Shown here one piece after another: positions 9,238 to 17,746 of a stretch of DNA of 64,000 nucleotides. Position 1 is the first letter of the stretch. Every line of letters starts with the position of its first letter. A program made the position numbers and the translations under genes. The notes beneath the pieces are model-generated. The model did no database searches. It worked only from the letters and a program-made list of their open reading frames with translations, and was not told where the DNA came from. The DNA comes from Alcaligenaceae bacterium (GTDB lineage: Bacteria > Pseudomonadota > Gammaproteobacteria > Burkholderiales > Burkholderiaceae_B): positions 62,001-126,000 of the forward strand of contig JACCES010000010.1 of the NCBI GenBank assembly GCA_013416455.1, written 5' to 3'.

Positions 9238-11535
9238 ATGCATGCCAATGACGACTTGGCGAAACTCGCGCTCGATTATCACGCCTCGCCCACACCCGGC
9301 AAGATTTCCGTCATGCCCACCAAGCCGCTCGCCAATCAGGACGATCTGTCGCTGGCGTATTCTCCCGGCGTGGCCTATGCCTGCATGAACATCCATGCGG
9401 AAGGCGAGGATGCCGCCGCCAAATACACTTCCCGTTCCAATCTCGTGGGGGTCATCACCAATGGCACGGCGGTCCTGGGCCTGGGCAATATCGGCCCGCT
9501 CGCCGCCAAGCCCGTCATGGAAGGCAAGGGCTGCCTGTTCAAGAAGTTCGCCGGCATCGATGTCTTCGACATCGAGCTGAACGAGAACGATCCGGACAAG
9601 CTGGTCGACATCATCGCCGCCCTCGAACCCACTCTGGGCGGCATCAATCTCGAGGACATCAAGGCGCCCGAATGCTTCTACATCGAAAAGAAGCTGCGCG
9701 AGCGCATGAACATTCCGGTCTTCCACGACGATCAGCACGGTACGGCCATCATTTCATCGGCGGCGATCCTGAACGGGCTGAAGGTCGTCGGCAAAAAGCT
9801 GGCAGACGTCAAACTGGTGTGTTCGGGCGCCGGCGCGGCGGCCATCGCCTGCCTGGACCTCATCGTCCATCTGGGAATACGCCGCGAGAACATCTACGTC
9901 GTGGATTCGCGCGGCGTCATCCACGAAGGCCGCGAAGCCGACATGGAACCCAACAAGGCGCGCTACGCCCAGCGCACCGATGCCCGCACGCTGGCGGATG
10001 TCTGCACCGATGCCGACGTTTTCCTGGGCTGTTCCGCGCCGGGGGTGCTCACCGCCGACATGGTCAAGACCATGGCCCCGCAACCGCTGATCCTGGCGCT
10101 GGCCAACCCCGAACCCGAAATCCGTCCGGAAGCGGCCAAGAGCGTGCGCTCCGACTGCATCATCGCCACCGGCCGCTCCGACTACCCCAACCAGGTCAAC
10201 AACGTCCTGTGTTTTCCGTTCATCTTCCGCGGCGCCATGGATGTCGGCGCAACGGTGATCAACGAAGAAATGAAGCTGGCCTGCGTGCGCGCCATCGCCG
10301 AACTGGCCGAAGCCGAACCCAACGACGAGGTGGCCACCGCCTATGCCGGCGAAGAACTGAGCTTCGGCCCCGACTACATCATTCCCAAGCCCTTCGACCC
10401 GCGCCTCATCGTCAAGGTGGCGCCGGCCGTCGCGCAGGCCGCCATGGATTCCGGCGTGGCCCGCCGCCCCATCGAAGACATGGAAGCCTACCGCCAGAAG
10501 CTGATGGGCATCGTCTACCGCACGGGCCAGCTCATGCGTCCGCTGTTCATGCAGGCCAAGTCCGCTTCCAAGCGGGTGGTCTACGCCGACGGCGAAGACG
10601 AACGCGTACTGCGCGCCGCCCAGACCATCGTCGACGAACGGCTTGCCATTCCCGTTCTGATCGGGCGGCCCTCCGTCATAGAAATGCGCATCGAAAAATT
10701 CGGCCTGCGCATTGCCCCTGGAGTCGACTTCGAGATCGTCAACCCCGAATCCGACGAGCGCTTCAACGAAACCTGGCAGGCCTACTACAAGCTGCGCAGC
10801 CGCGAAGGCGTCACGCCCGACATCGCCAAGGCCATGATCCGCAAGCACAACACGCTGATCGGCGTCATGCTGCTGCAGCGCGGCGACGTCGACGCAATGA
10901 TCTGCGGCGTGGCCAGCAAGTTCGACAACCAGCTTCGCTATGTAGAGGAAGTGATCGGCCTGAAGCCGGGCGCCCGCACCTTTGCCGCCATGAACGTGCT
11001 GACGCTGCCCACCCAGACGCTGTTCATCTGCGATACGCACGTGAACGAAGACCCCACTGCGGAAGAAATCGCCGACATGACCATCCAGGCCGCCGAAGAA
11101 GTGCAGCGTTTCGGCGTGGTGCCCAAGATCGCCTTGCTCTCGCACTCGAATTTCGGCAGCCGGCCCACGGCATCTTCGCGCAAGATGGCGGAAGCCCGGC
11201 GCCTGATCGCCGAACGCGCCCCCCATCTGGAAGTCGATGGCGAAATGCACGCCGACGCCGCGCTGTCCGAAAGCATCCGGCTCAAGGCCTTCCCCGAAGC
11301 CCAGCTGAAAGGGCCGGCCAACCTGCTGATCCTGCCCAACCTCGACGCCGGCAACATTACCTACAACATGCTCAAGATGACCGGCTCCAACGGGGTGGCG
11401 ATGGGCCCCATCCTGCTGGGCGCGGCGCGCCCCGTGCACATCCTCACCACGAGCTCGACCGTGCGCCGCATCGTCAACATGACCGCGCTTGCCGTGGTGG
11501 ACGCGCAGCAGGAACAGGGGGAAGTGCAGCTGTAA
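9238..11535 (+). CDS. maeB: NADP-dependent malic enzyme with C-terminal phosphotransacetylase-like domain
   Basis: Oxidatively decarboxylates malate to pyruvate, making NADPH. At 765 residues it is the large MaeB type: an N-terminal malic domain (YSPGVAYAC, then [18 protein letters not shown], then the nucleotide-binding [14 protein letters not shown]) and, from about residue 430, a phosphate acetyltransferase-like domain ([17 protein letters not shown], ending [16 protein letters not shown]-type sequence). In known MaeB enzymes the C-terminal domain is regulatory rather than catalytic. The start has an AGGAG site 8 bases upstream. Divergent from sucA. Confidence 0.96.
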   Translation: MHANDDLAKLALDYHASPTPGKISVMPTKPLANQDDLSLAYSPGVAYACMNIHAEGEDAAAKYTSRSNLVGVITNGTAVLGLGNIGPLAAKPVMEGKGCLFKKFAGIDVFDIELNENDPDKLVDIIAALEPTLGGINLEDIKAPECFYIEKKLRERMNIPVFHDDQHGTAIISSAAILNGLKVVGKKLADVKLVCSGAGAAAIACLDLIVHLGIRRENIYVVDSRGVIHEGREADMEPNKARYAQRTDARTLADVCTDADVFLGCSAPGVLTADMVKTMAPQPLILALANPEPEIRPEAAKSVRSDCIIATGRSDYPNQVNNVLCFPFIFRGAMDVGATVINEEMKLACVRAIAELAEAEPNDEVATAYAGEELSFGPDYIIPKPFDPRLIVKVAPAVAQAAMDSGVARRPIEDMEAYRQKLMGIVYRTGQLMRPLFMQAKSASKRVVYADGEDERVLRAAQTIVDERLAIPVLIGRPSVIEMRIEKFGLRIAPGVDFEIVNPESDERFNETWQAYYKLRSREGVTPDIAKAMIRKHNTLIGVMLLQRGDVDAMICGVASKFDNQLRYVEEVIGLKPGARTFAAMNVLTLPTQTLFICDTHVNEDPTAEEIADMTIQAAEEVQRFGVVPKIALLSHSNFGSRPTASSRKMAEARRLIAERAPHLEVDGEMHADAALSESIRLKAFPEAQLKGPANLLILPNLDAGNITYNMLKMTGSNGVAMGPILLGAARPVHILTTSSTVRRIVNMTALAVVDAQQEQGEVQL

Positions 11536-11543
11536 TGAAAGGC

Positions 11544-11562
11544 GGGGCGTCCGCGACGCCCC
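11544..11562. terminator. Hairpin after maeB
   Basis: Perfect stem GGGGCGTC-CGC-GACGCCCC just after the maeB stop, in the gap between convergent genes. No U-run follows, so termination strength is uncertain; it could serve either strand. Confidence 0.5.
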
Positions 11563-11601
11563 GACACTCTTCCATGAAGCCGCGGGAAGCCGGCTACGAC
11601 A

Positions 11602-12981
11602 TCATGCATGCACTCGTGCCGCGACCGCCCCCGCTGCTTCCACCTCGGGCGCCGAAGCGATTTCCGGCAGGCCGAGACGCTGCCTCAGGGTGCCGGCCTC
11701 GTACTGCGTGCGGAACAGGCCTCTGCGCTGCAGTTCCGGCACGACCAGTTGCGCGAAGTCGTCGAGGCCGCCGTGGAAATAGGGGAACTGGATCATGAAA
11801 CCATCGCAGGCCCCGGCCGTGAACCACTGTTCGATGCGATCGGCGACATGGCGATAGTCGCCGATGAAGTCGCGGTTGGTCTTGATGCCGTACTGCTTGC
11901 CGATTTCCCTCAGGGACATGCCCCGCTTCTGTGTCAGCTCCGCCACTTCCTTGTAGTGGCCATGGACGCCCGGCTGGTCCAGCACCGGCAGCTTCTCATT
12001 CTGCGGGAACTGGCCCAGGTCGACGTCCATGTGGTAGGCCAGGGTCGAAAGCCCGGCCCGGGGATCGGCGAGATCGGTCAGCACCGCATCCTTCGCCAGC
12101 GCGATTTCTTCCGTTTCCCCGGTGATGGGCGCGATGCCGGGCAGTATCTTGAGCGTGCCGGGATCACGCCCCTGCTCGGCCGCCAGTGCCTTCATCTCGC
12201 GGTAGAAGTCCTTGGCCGAATCGAGCGACGCATGGGTCACGAAAATCACATCGGCCCAACGCGCGGCGAAGCGCTTGCCGCGCGCCGACGCGCCGGCCTG
12301 GATGAAGACCGGCCGCCCCTGGGGAGGTCTGCTCACATTGAGCGGCCCCCTCACGTCGAACCATTGCCCCTTGTGCTCGATGGCCCGCACCTTGGCAGGG
12401 TCGACGAACAAGGGCGCGCCGGCGTCGCGCACCAGCGCGTCCTGCGCCCAACTGTTCCACAGCTTGCAGGCCACTTCCATGAATTCGTCCGCGCGATCGT
12501 AGCGCGCCTCCTTGGCCAGATGGTCTTCCAGGCCGAAGTTGCGGGCTTCGGCCTGCTGAAACGAAGTGACGATATTCCAGGCGGCGCGGCCTTCGCTCAG
12601 GTGATCGAGAGTGGCGAGCGCCCGCGCTACCTGATAGGGATGGAAATAAGTGGTGGAGATCGTGGCGGCGAGCCCCAGATGCCTGGTCTGCGCGGCGATC
12701 AGCGAGAGGACGACCAGCGGGTCGAGCCGCAGCGCCCCCAGCGCGCCATAGCGCAACTGGCTGTCCATGGAACTGTCGAGCCGGTCGGGCACGGCGAGAA
12801 TGTCGGCGACGAAGAGCAGGTCGAAGCAGGCCGCTTCGAGCGCGCGGGCGATGCGCCCGTAGTAGCCGGGCGAAAGGATGTCGCTGTCCGCGCCGGGGTA
12901 GCGCCACCCGCCATGATTGCCCGATACGGGGCCCGCCGCGGCGAAGGCCGCCAGATGCATCTGGCCTGTGGCGTGAGTCAT
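11602..12981 (-). CDS. FMN-dependent monooxygenase of the NtaA/SnaA/DszA luciferase-like family
   Basis: The 459-residue protein matches the bacterial luciferase-like subgroup that includes nitrilotriacetate and dibenzothiophene-sulfone monooxygenases: an early WRYPGAD motif, AQTRHLGLAATISTTYFHPY in the first third, and ARNFGLEDH and DEFMEVACKLWNSW near the middle. These two-component enzymes use reduced FMN supplied by a separate reductase. The substrate cannot be read from the sequence. A start at 12981 is preferred over the in-frame one at 13014 because AGGAGG lies just upstream. The next gene upstream on the same strand is a Bug-type binding protein, so uptake and oxidation of one organic acid or sulfur compound is a reasonable inference. 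Confidence 0.85.
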   Translation of the reverse strand: MTHATGQMHLAAFAAAGPVSGNHGGWRYPGADSDILSPGYYGRIARALEAACFDLLFVADILAVPDRLDSSMDSQLRYGALGALRLDPLVVLSLIAAQTRHLGLAATISTTYFHPYQVARALATLDHLSEGRAAWNIVTSFQQAEARNFGLEDHLAKEARYDRADEFMEVACKLWNSWAQDALVRDAGAPLFVDPAKVRAIEHKGQWFDVRGPLNVSRPPQGRPVFIQAGASARGKRFAARWADVIFVTHASLDSAKDFYREMKALAAEQGRDPGTLKILPGIAPITGETEEIALAKDAVLTDLADPRAGLSTLAYHMDVDLGQFPQNEKLPVLDQPGVHGHYKEVAELTQKRGMSLREIGKQYGIKTNRDFIGDYRHVADRIEQWFTAGACDGFMIQFPYFHGGLDDFAQLVVPELQRRGLFRTQYEAGTLRQRLGLPEIASAPEVEAAGAVAARVHA

Positions 12982-13000
12982 TATTCGTGATCCTCCTGAT

Positions 13001-14011
13001 TCAACCATTGACATCGACGTGGGCGGCGCGCACGACGCCTTGCCAGTACCCGAGATCGCGCCTCAGAAAGGCGCCGAAATCGGCGGCGACCAAGGGCAGC
13101 GCATTCAAGCCCTGCTGGCCCAGCCTGACGCGGACCTGCTCATCCGCCAGCACGCTTTCCAGCGACGCCGTGAGCTTTGCCGCCACTTCAGGCGGCAGCG
13201 ACGCGGGAGCGAACAGGCCGAACCAGGACGTCAGCGCCAGTTCCGGCCGGCCGAGCTCCGCCGTGGTCGGAACGTCCGGCAGCGCGCTCGTGCGCTGCCC
13301 GGCCGTCAGGGCCAGCGGGACGAGCTTCCCCGACTGGATATGTGCTTGCGAGGTGGTCATCAGATCGAACATGAAGTCGACCTGCCCCGCCAGGACATCG
13401 TTCAGGGCGGGCGCGCTTCCCTTGTACGGCACGTGTATCAGCGGGACGCCGGTCAGGTTTCCGAGAAGCTCGCCCGCAAGGTGGTTGGCTGACCCCGTGC
13501 CCGCCGAGGCGTAGCTCAGCGGGCGATCGGCGGCGGCGGTGCGCGACAGGAGATCGTCCAGGGAGGACAGGCCTTTTTCCGGCGTCGTCACGATCACGTA
13601 GGGCACCTCGCCTATGGCCGCCAGCGGCGTGAAGTCCCGGATCGGGTCATAGCCGACGCCTTGCGGGTTGACGGCGGGATTCATGACGTGCGACGTACTC
13701 GTGCCAAGAAACAATGTATATCCATCGGGCGCGGCTCCCGCGACGTGGCGGGCGCCGATGGCCGTTCCCGCTCCGGCACGGTTTTCGATCACCACCGGCT
13801 GTCCCAGTTCGGTGGCCAGCCGGGCGCCGATGTCGCGGGCGAGGATGTCCGCCGTGCCGCCGGGCGGATATGGCACGACGAGGCGCAGGGGCTTGACCGG
13901 ATAATCCGCGGACTCGGCCTGGGCGGAGATGGCGCCGATGCCGGCAACACCCATGAGAACGGCCAGGGCGGCAAAAAGGAATGAACGTCGGAGAAGAGCG
14001 GAATGAGGCAT
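13001..14011 (-). CDS. Bug/TctC-family periplasmic solute-binding protein
   Basis: Tripartite tricarboxylate transporter substrate-binding protein, 336 residues. It begins with a typical signal peptide (RRSFLFAALAVLMGVAGIGAISAQA) and then the Bug signature YPVKPLRLVVPYPPGG, with VIENRAGAGTAIGA and HVPYKGSAPALNDVLAGQ in the expected order. Bug proteins are periplasmic and usually bind carboxylates; such genes are greatly expanded in Alcaligenaceae and are often orphans without membrane subunits nearby, as here. The longer open frame upstream to 14368 is rejected because the signal peptide starts at 14011. It ends 19 bases before the monooxygenase gene and is probably co-transcribed with it. 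Confidence 0.9.
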   Translation of the reverse strand: MPHSALLRRSFLFAALAVLMGVAGIGAISAQAESADYPVKPLRLVVPYPPGGTADILARDIGARLATELGQPVVIENRAGAGTAIGARHVAGAAPDGYTLFLGTSTSHVMNPAVNPQGVGYDPIRDFTPLAAIGEVPYVIVTTPEKGLSSLDDLLSRTAAADRPLSYASAGTGSANHLAGELLGNLTGVPLIHVPYKGSAPALNDVLAGQVDFMFDLMTTSQAHIQSGKLVPLALTAGQRTSALPDVPTTAELGRPELALTSWFGLFAPASLPPEVAAKLTASLESVLADEQVRVRLGQQGLNALPLVAADFGAFLRRDLGYWQGVVRAAHVDVNG

Positions 14012-14205
14012 GGCGAAAGCTCGCTTGATTGCCTTGCGGCATGGAAACCAGATCATTCTGCCCAGCGCGTCCGTCCATGTGAAATACCGATGTGTTGTAT
14101 GGATATGAGCGGCGAAGCAATAAGCAAATGACGACAACTTTCTTGCTGCGCCCGCCGCCCGCCGGCTAGGATGATCGGCCCTTCTTCCGGAAAGAAAGAA
14201 TACGC

Positions 14206-14616
14206 ATGGCCAATATCGTGGAAACCCGCAGCACCGGCGTGCCGGGAATCTGGCTGTCACAGGCAAGAACGCAGACACTGCTTTCGGGCGCGACGCCCGC
14301 CAACGGGGGCAGCGGCAATACCTGGCTGGCCGGCGAGCTGCTGCTGGCCTCCCTGAATACCTGCGCAACGTCCCTGCTGCATGCCGCCGCCGCGGAGAAA
14401 GGCCTTGCGCTCTCGTCGTTGCGGATCGCGGCGGAATCCGAGCGAGATCCCGATCGGCCGGATCACTACGCCCGCGTGCATCTGGGCTTCACCCTGGGCG
14501 GCGTGGAAGAAGCCCAGGCTCGCGAGCTGGTCGAGTACTTCAAGCGCGAATGCCCTATCTACGGCACCGTCTCGCGCGGCGCCCCCGTTTCGGTGGCCGT
14601 TATGGTCGCTGACTGA
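14206..14616 (+). CDS. OsmC-like protein
   Basis: Small 136-residue OsmC/Ohr superfamily protein. Both family cysteines are visible, in LNTCATSLL (about residue 57) and RECPIYGTVSRG (about residue 117). These proteins are cytoplasmic thiol peroxidases or related redox proteins; whether this one reduces organic hydroperoxides cannot be decided here. It is divergent from the Bug-type gene and converges with an uncertain hypothetical gene. The intergenic gap 14012-14205 must hold both promoters. Confidence 0.85.
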   Translation: MANIVETRSTGVPGIWLSQARTQTLLSGATPANGGSGNTWLAGELLLASLNTCATSLLHAAAAEKGLALSSLRIAAESERDPDRPDHYARVHLGFTLGGVEEAQARELVEYFKRECPIYGTVSRGAPVSVAVMVAD

Positions 14617-14683
14617 GGAAAGCCCTGCCGGCGGCGCGAAGAAACCCGCGTTCCGGGCCCGAACGGCGCGGCTGCCCCTTGCC

Positions 14684-15253
14684 TTACCCGAACAGCTTGA
14701 CCTGGCGCTCCAGCAGATAAGCGCAGTGCGTCAGGATGTCGTCCAGCCAGTTGGCGGCGCGCAGCAGAACCGTCCGGTTCTCGGCATCGGTGCCCGACGC
14801 ACGCCCCAAGGCCTTCATTTCCCTCGCCGCTTTCTGCGCGGCCGCCCGCAAGGCCGCTTCGGGCGCGTGGTAACGATTGCGCATGCTCAGCCGCAAAGGC
14901 GTGCTGCGACGAAGTTCGCCCACCTGCACCTCGCAGGCCTGGATATAGAGATCCGGCACCACTTCCAGCACCCATAGCTCGATGGCGACGCGCCCGCCCA
15001 GGCAGCGCTGCTCAAAGGCCTGGCGGTGAGCGGCGGCGCGGTCGTACAGGCCGCCGGCAACGGGCGCGGGCCAGCGATCGAGCGCCAGGCTGAGTTGCCG
15101 CGGCCCCGCGCCTTCGCCGCGCGCCTGCGGCAGGGACTCGCCGACCCCGCGATGCTCAGAAGGACAGCCCCCTTCTTCGACATCATCGTGGGGGAAGGCT
15201 GCAAGGCCGGGCCGATCACGAAGAAAAAAAATGGCGCTTGGGTTCTTGATCAC
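14684..15253 (-). CDS. Hypothetical protein, start uncertain
   Basis: I do not recognise a family. The last 120 or so residues (from LYDRAAAHRQAFEQ to LLERQVKLFG) use codons like neighbouring genes, with G/C-rich third positions, and look genuinely coding. The first part does not. The GTG at 15253, with GGAG 9 bases upstream, is the most workable start; the ATG at 15349 falls inside gltA's terminator hairpins and is unlikely. A second frame from 15192 (MMSKKGAVLLSIAG...) also looks protein-like for about 18 residues, so a frameshift is possible. No membrane segment is obvious in the trusted part. Confidence 0.4.
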   Translation of the reverse strand: MIKNPSAIFFLRDRPGLAAFPHDDVEEGGCPSEHRGVGESLPQARGEGAGPRQLSLALDRWPAPVAGGLYDRAAAHRQAFEQRCLGGRVAIELWVLEVVPDLYIQACEVQVGELRRSTPLRLSMRNRYHAPEAALRAAAQKAAREMKALGRASGTDAENRTVLLRAANWLDDILTHCAYLLERQVKLFG

Positions 15254-15298
15254 TGGAAGGCGCTCCGCCAGGCGGAAGACCGGTTTACGTCCGGAATG

Positions 15299-15340
15299 GA
15301 AAAAGAGCGTCCCCGGCCGGCGGATGCCGGACGGGGACGC
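15299..15340 (-). terminator. Rho-independent terminator downstream of gltA
   Basis: On the minus strand GCGTCCCCG pairs with CGGGGACGC around a loop that itself can fold, followed at once by TCTTTTT. This is a classical intrinsic terminator shape, and the second of two hairpins after gltA. Confidence 0.8.
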
Positions 15341-15354
15341 ATGATGCATGGGCC

Positions 15355-15393
15355 CCCCGCGGTCCGCGCGCCCCCGGCGCGCGGACCGCGGGG
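15355..15393 (-). terminator. 16-bp perfect hairpin directly after gltA
   Basis: CCCCGCGGTCCGCGCG and its exact complement are separated by 7 bases, starting 11 bases after the gltA stop. There is no U-run, so it may protect the 3' end of the long sdh-gltA transcript, with the next hairpin doing the terminating. Confidence 0.65.
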
Positions 15394-15403
15394 AATCGCC
15401 GGT

Positions 15404-16705
15404 TCAACCGCCGGAAACGTCGCGTTCCACGGCGCCGGTGTACAGCTGGCGCGGACGGCCGATCTTGTAGTTGGGATCGGACAGCATTTCGCTCCATTGG
15501 GCGATCCAGCCCACCGTGCGCGCCAATGCGAAAATGGCCGTGAACAGCGAGGTGGGAATGCCGATGGCGCGCTGGACGATGCCCGAGTAGAAGTCCACGT
15601 TGGGGTACAGCTTGCGTTCGACGAAATAAGGATCTTCGAGAGCGATGCGCTCGAGTTCCATGGCCAGCTTGAACAGCGGGTCGTTTTCCAGGCCCAGCGC
15701 GGCCAGCACTTCCTTGCAGGTTTCCTGCATGAGCTTGGCGCGGGGATCATAGTTCTTGTAGACGCGATGCCCGAAGCCCATCAGGCGCACGCCGGAGTTC
15801 TTGTCCTTGACCTTCTCCATGAACTCGCCGACGTATTCGAGGCCGCCGTTGGCCTGGATTTCTTCCAGCATGGTCAGGCAGGCTTCGTTGGCGCCGCCGT
15901 GTGCCGGACCCCACAGGCAGCCCACGCCGGCGGCGATGGCCGCAAAGGGATTGGTGCCCGAGGAACCGCACAGGCGCACCGTGGAGGTGGAGGCGTTCTG
16001 CTCGTGGTCAGCATGCAGGATGAAGATGCGGTCCAGCGCGCGTTCCACCACTTCGTTGACGACATAATCTTCGCACGGTGTGGCGAACATCATGCGCAGG
16101 AAGTTGCCGGTGTAGGACAGATCATTGCGCGGGTAGACGAAGGGCTCGCCGCGCGAATACTTGTAGGCCATGGCCACCAGCGTCGGCATCTTGGCGATGA
16201 GGCGGATGGCCGACACATGGCGGTGGTAGGGATTGGTGATGTCCGTGGAGTCGTGGTAGAACGCCGACATGGCGCCCACCAGGCCCGTCAGCACGGCCAT
16301 GGGATGGGCATCGCGGCGGAAGCCGCGCAGGAAGTACTGCATCTGCTCATGCACCATGGTGTGGTGCGTCACCACATGATCGAATTCCTTTTTCTGTTCC
16401 GCATCGGGCAGTTCGCCGTTGAGGATGAGGTAGCAGACGTCGAGGAAGTCGCAGTTCACGGCGAGCTGGTCGATGGGATAACCGCGATACAGCAGCTGAC
16501 CCTTGTCGCCGTCGATATAGGTAATGGCGGATTCGCACGAAGCGGTGGCCATGAAGCCGGGGTCGTACGTGAACAACCCGGTCTCGCCGTAGAGCTTGCG
16601 GATATCGATGACATCCGGGCCGACCGTCCCCTGGTATACGGGAAACTCGACCGACGGTGTGCCGTCGGAGAACGACAGCGTAGCCTTCTTGTCAGACAGT
16701 TGCAT
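15404..16705 (-). CDS. gltA: Citrate synthase
   Basis: Condenses oxaloacetate and acetyl-CoA to citrate, the entry step of the TCA cycle. The 433-residue protein is the long, Gram-negative hexameric type. It has the active-site [11 protein letters not shown] and [14 protein letters not shown] motifs and the C-terminal [20 protein letters not shown] region. The start at 16705 is chosen because [12 protein letters not shown] is the expected N-terminus and GAGG lies upstream. It begins 19 bases after sdhE and appears to be the last gene of the gntR-sdh-gltA run. Confidence 0.97.
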   Translation of the reverse strand: MQLSDKKATLSFSDGTPSVEFPVYQGTVGPDVIDIRKLYGETGLFTYDPGFMATASCESAITYIDGDKGQLLYRGYPIDQLAVNCDFLDVCYLILNGELPDAEQKKEFDHVVTHHTMVHEQMQYFLRGFRRDAHPMAVLTGLVGAMSAFYHDSTDITNPYHRHVSAIRLIAKMPTLVAMAYKYSRGEPFVYPRNDLSYTGNFLRMMFATPCEDYVVNEVVERALDRIFILHADHEQNASTSTVRLCGSSGTNPFAAIAAGVGCLWGPAHGGANEACLTMLEEIQANGGLEYVGEFMEKVKDKNSGVRLMGFGHRVYKNYDPRAKLMQETCKEVLAALGLENDPLFKLAMELERIALEDPYFVERKLYPNVDFYSGIVQRAIGIPTSLFTAIFALARTVGWIAQWSEMLSDPNYKIGRPRQLYTGAVERDVSGG

Positions 16706-16724
16706 CACATTTTCCTCTAGATAT

Positions 16725-16985
16725 TTATAGCTTTTGCATGATGGCGACCAGGCGGCGAACATCGGGCGTGTCGTACACGCCCGAGGGTTCCCGCCGACCA
16801 AGCAAAACGTCGAGCAGATCGTTATCGCTCATCTCGAACAGCAAGGTCAGGGCGACGACGTCGACGTCGGTCAACTCGGCCTCATACTGATCCAGAAATC
16901 GCGTGATGATCAGGTCGTTCTCCAGCAGGCCGCGGCGCGCCCGCCAGCGCAAGCGCACACGGTCCAGGTCTGACAACTTTCTCAT
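16725..16985 (-). CDS. sdhE: FAD assembly factor SdhE
   Basis: Small 86-residue protein of the SdhE/YgfY family that promotes covalent flavinylation of SdhA. The RGxxE signature is present as RRGLLEND near residues 18-25, and the acidic, helical composition and length fit the family. It lies between sdhB (32 bases) and gltA (19 bases), which supports the assignment. The frame is open further upstream inside sdhB, but that part is an overlap artefact. Confidence 0.9.
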   Translation of the reverse strand: MRKLSDLDRVRLRWRARRGLLENDLIITRFLDQYEAELTDVDVVALTLLFEMSDNDLLDVLLGRREPSGVYDTPDVRRLVAIMQKL

Positions 16986-17017
16986 CAGGGATCCAAAGGG
17001 TTGAACTAACGGGTGGG

Positions 17018-17734
17018 TTAAATAGTGCGACGCACCAGCAATTCCTTGATCTTGCCGATGGCGGCCGAAGGGTTGAGGCCCTTCGGACAGACGTCGGTAC
17101 AGTTCATGATGGTGTGACACCTGAACAGGCGGTAGGGATCTTCGAGATTGTCGAGACGTTCGCCCGTCGCCTCGTCGCGGGTATCGACGATGAAGCGGTA
17201 GGCCTGCAGCAGCCCGGCCGGCCCGACGAATTTGTCCGGATTCCACCAGAAAGAGGGGCAGGCAGTGGAACAGCAGGCGCACAGAATGCACTCGTACAGG
17301 CCGTCGATGTGGGAACGCGCCTCGGGCGACTGCAGACGCTCGCGCTCCGGCGGCGGCTGGTCGTTGATGAGGTAGGGCTTGATCGAGTGGTACTGATTGA
17401 AGAAGTGCGTCATGTCCACGATCAGATCGCGGACCACCGGCAGGCCGGGCAGCGGACGCAGCACGATGGGCTCGGAAAGCTCGTTCATGTTGGTCGTGCA
17501 GGCCAGCCTGTTCTTGCCATTGACGTTCATGGCATCGGAACCGCACACCCCTTCACGGCAGGACCGCCGTATGGAAATACTGTCGTCCACATCGTTCTTG
17601 ATGCGAACGATCGCGTCCAGCAGCATCTTGTCGGTCGGTTCAAGCTCGACTTCGAGCTTCTGCATGTAGGGGCGCTCGTCCTTGTCGGGGTCGTAGCGGT
17701 AGATTTCAAACTTGACGGTGCGTTTTTGAGTCAT
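17018..17734 (-). CDS. sdhB: Succinate dehydrogenase iron-sulfur subunit
   Basis: Electron-transfer subunit of complex II. The 238 residues carry the three cluster-binding sites in order: the [2Fe-2S] ligands in SCREGVCGSDAMNVNG and a following Cys, then CILCACCSTACPS, then CTDVCPKGLNP for the [4Fe-4S] and [3Fe-4S] clusters. It starts 12 bases after the sdhA stop. Confidence 0.97.
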   Translation of the reverse strand: MTQKRTVKFEIYRYDPDKDERPYMQKLEVELEPTDKMLLDAIVRIKNDVDDSISIRRSCREGVCGSDAMNVNGKNRLACTTNMNELSEPIVLRPLPGLPVVRDLIVDMTHFFNQYHSIKPYLINDQPPPERERLQSPEARSHIDGLYECILCACCSTACPSFWWNPDKFVGPAGLLQAYRFIVDTRDEATGERLDNLEDPYRLFRCHTIMNCTDVCPKGLNPSAAIGKIKELLVRRTI

Positions 17735-17746
17735 TTCGTATCCTGC

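Noticed and set aside
9012-9248. 78-codon reverse frame between sucA and maeB
   Set aside because: Overlaps the maeB start and ribosome binding site; no family features.
9754-11439. 561-codon frame antisense to maeB
   Set aside because: Shadow of maeB codon bias; the sequence is His/Val/Gly-rich and low in complexity, with no motif.
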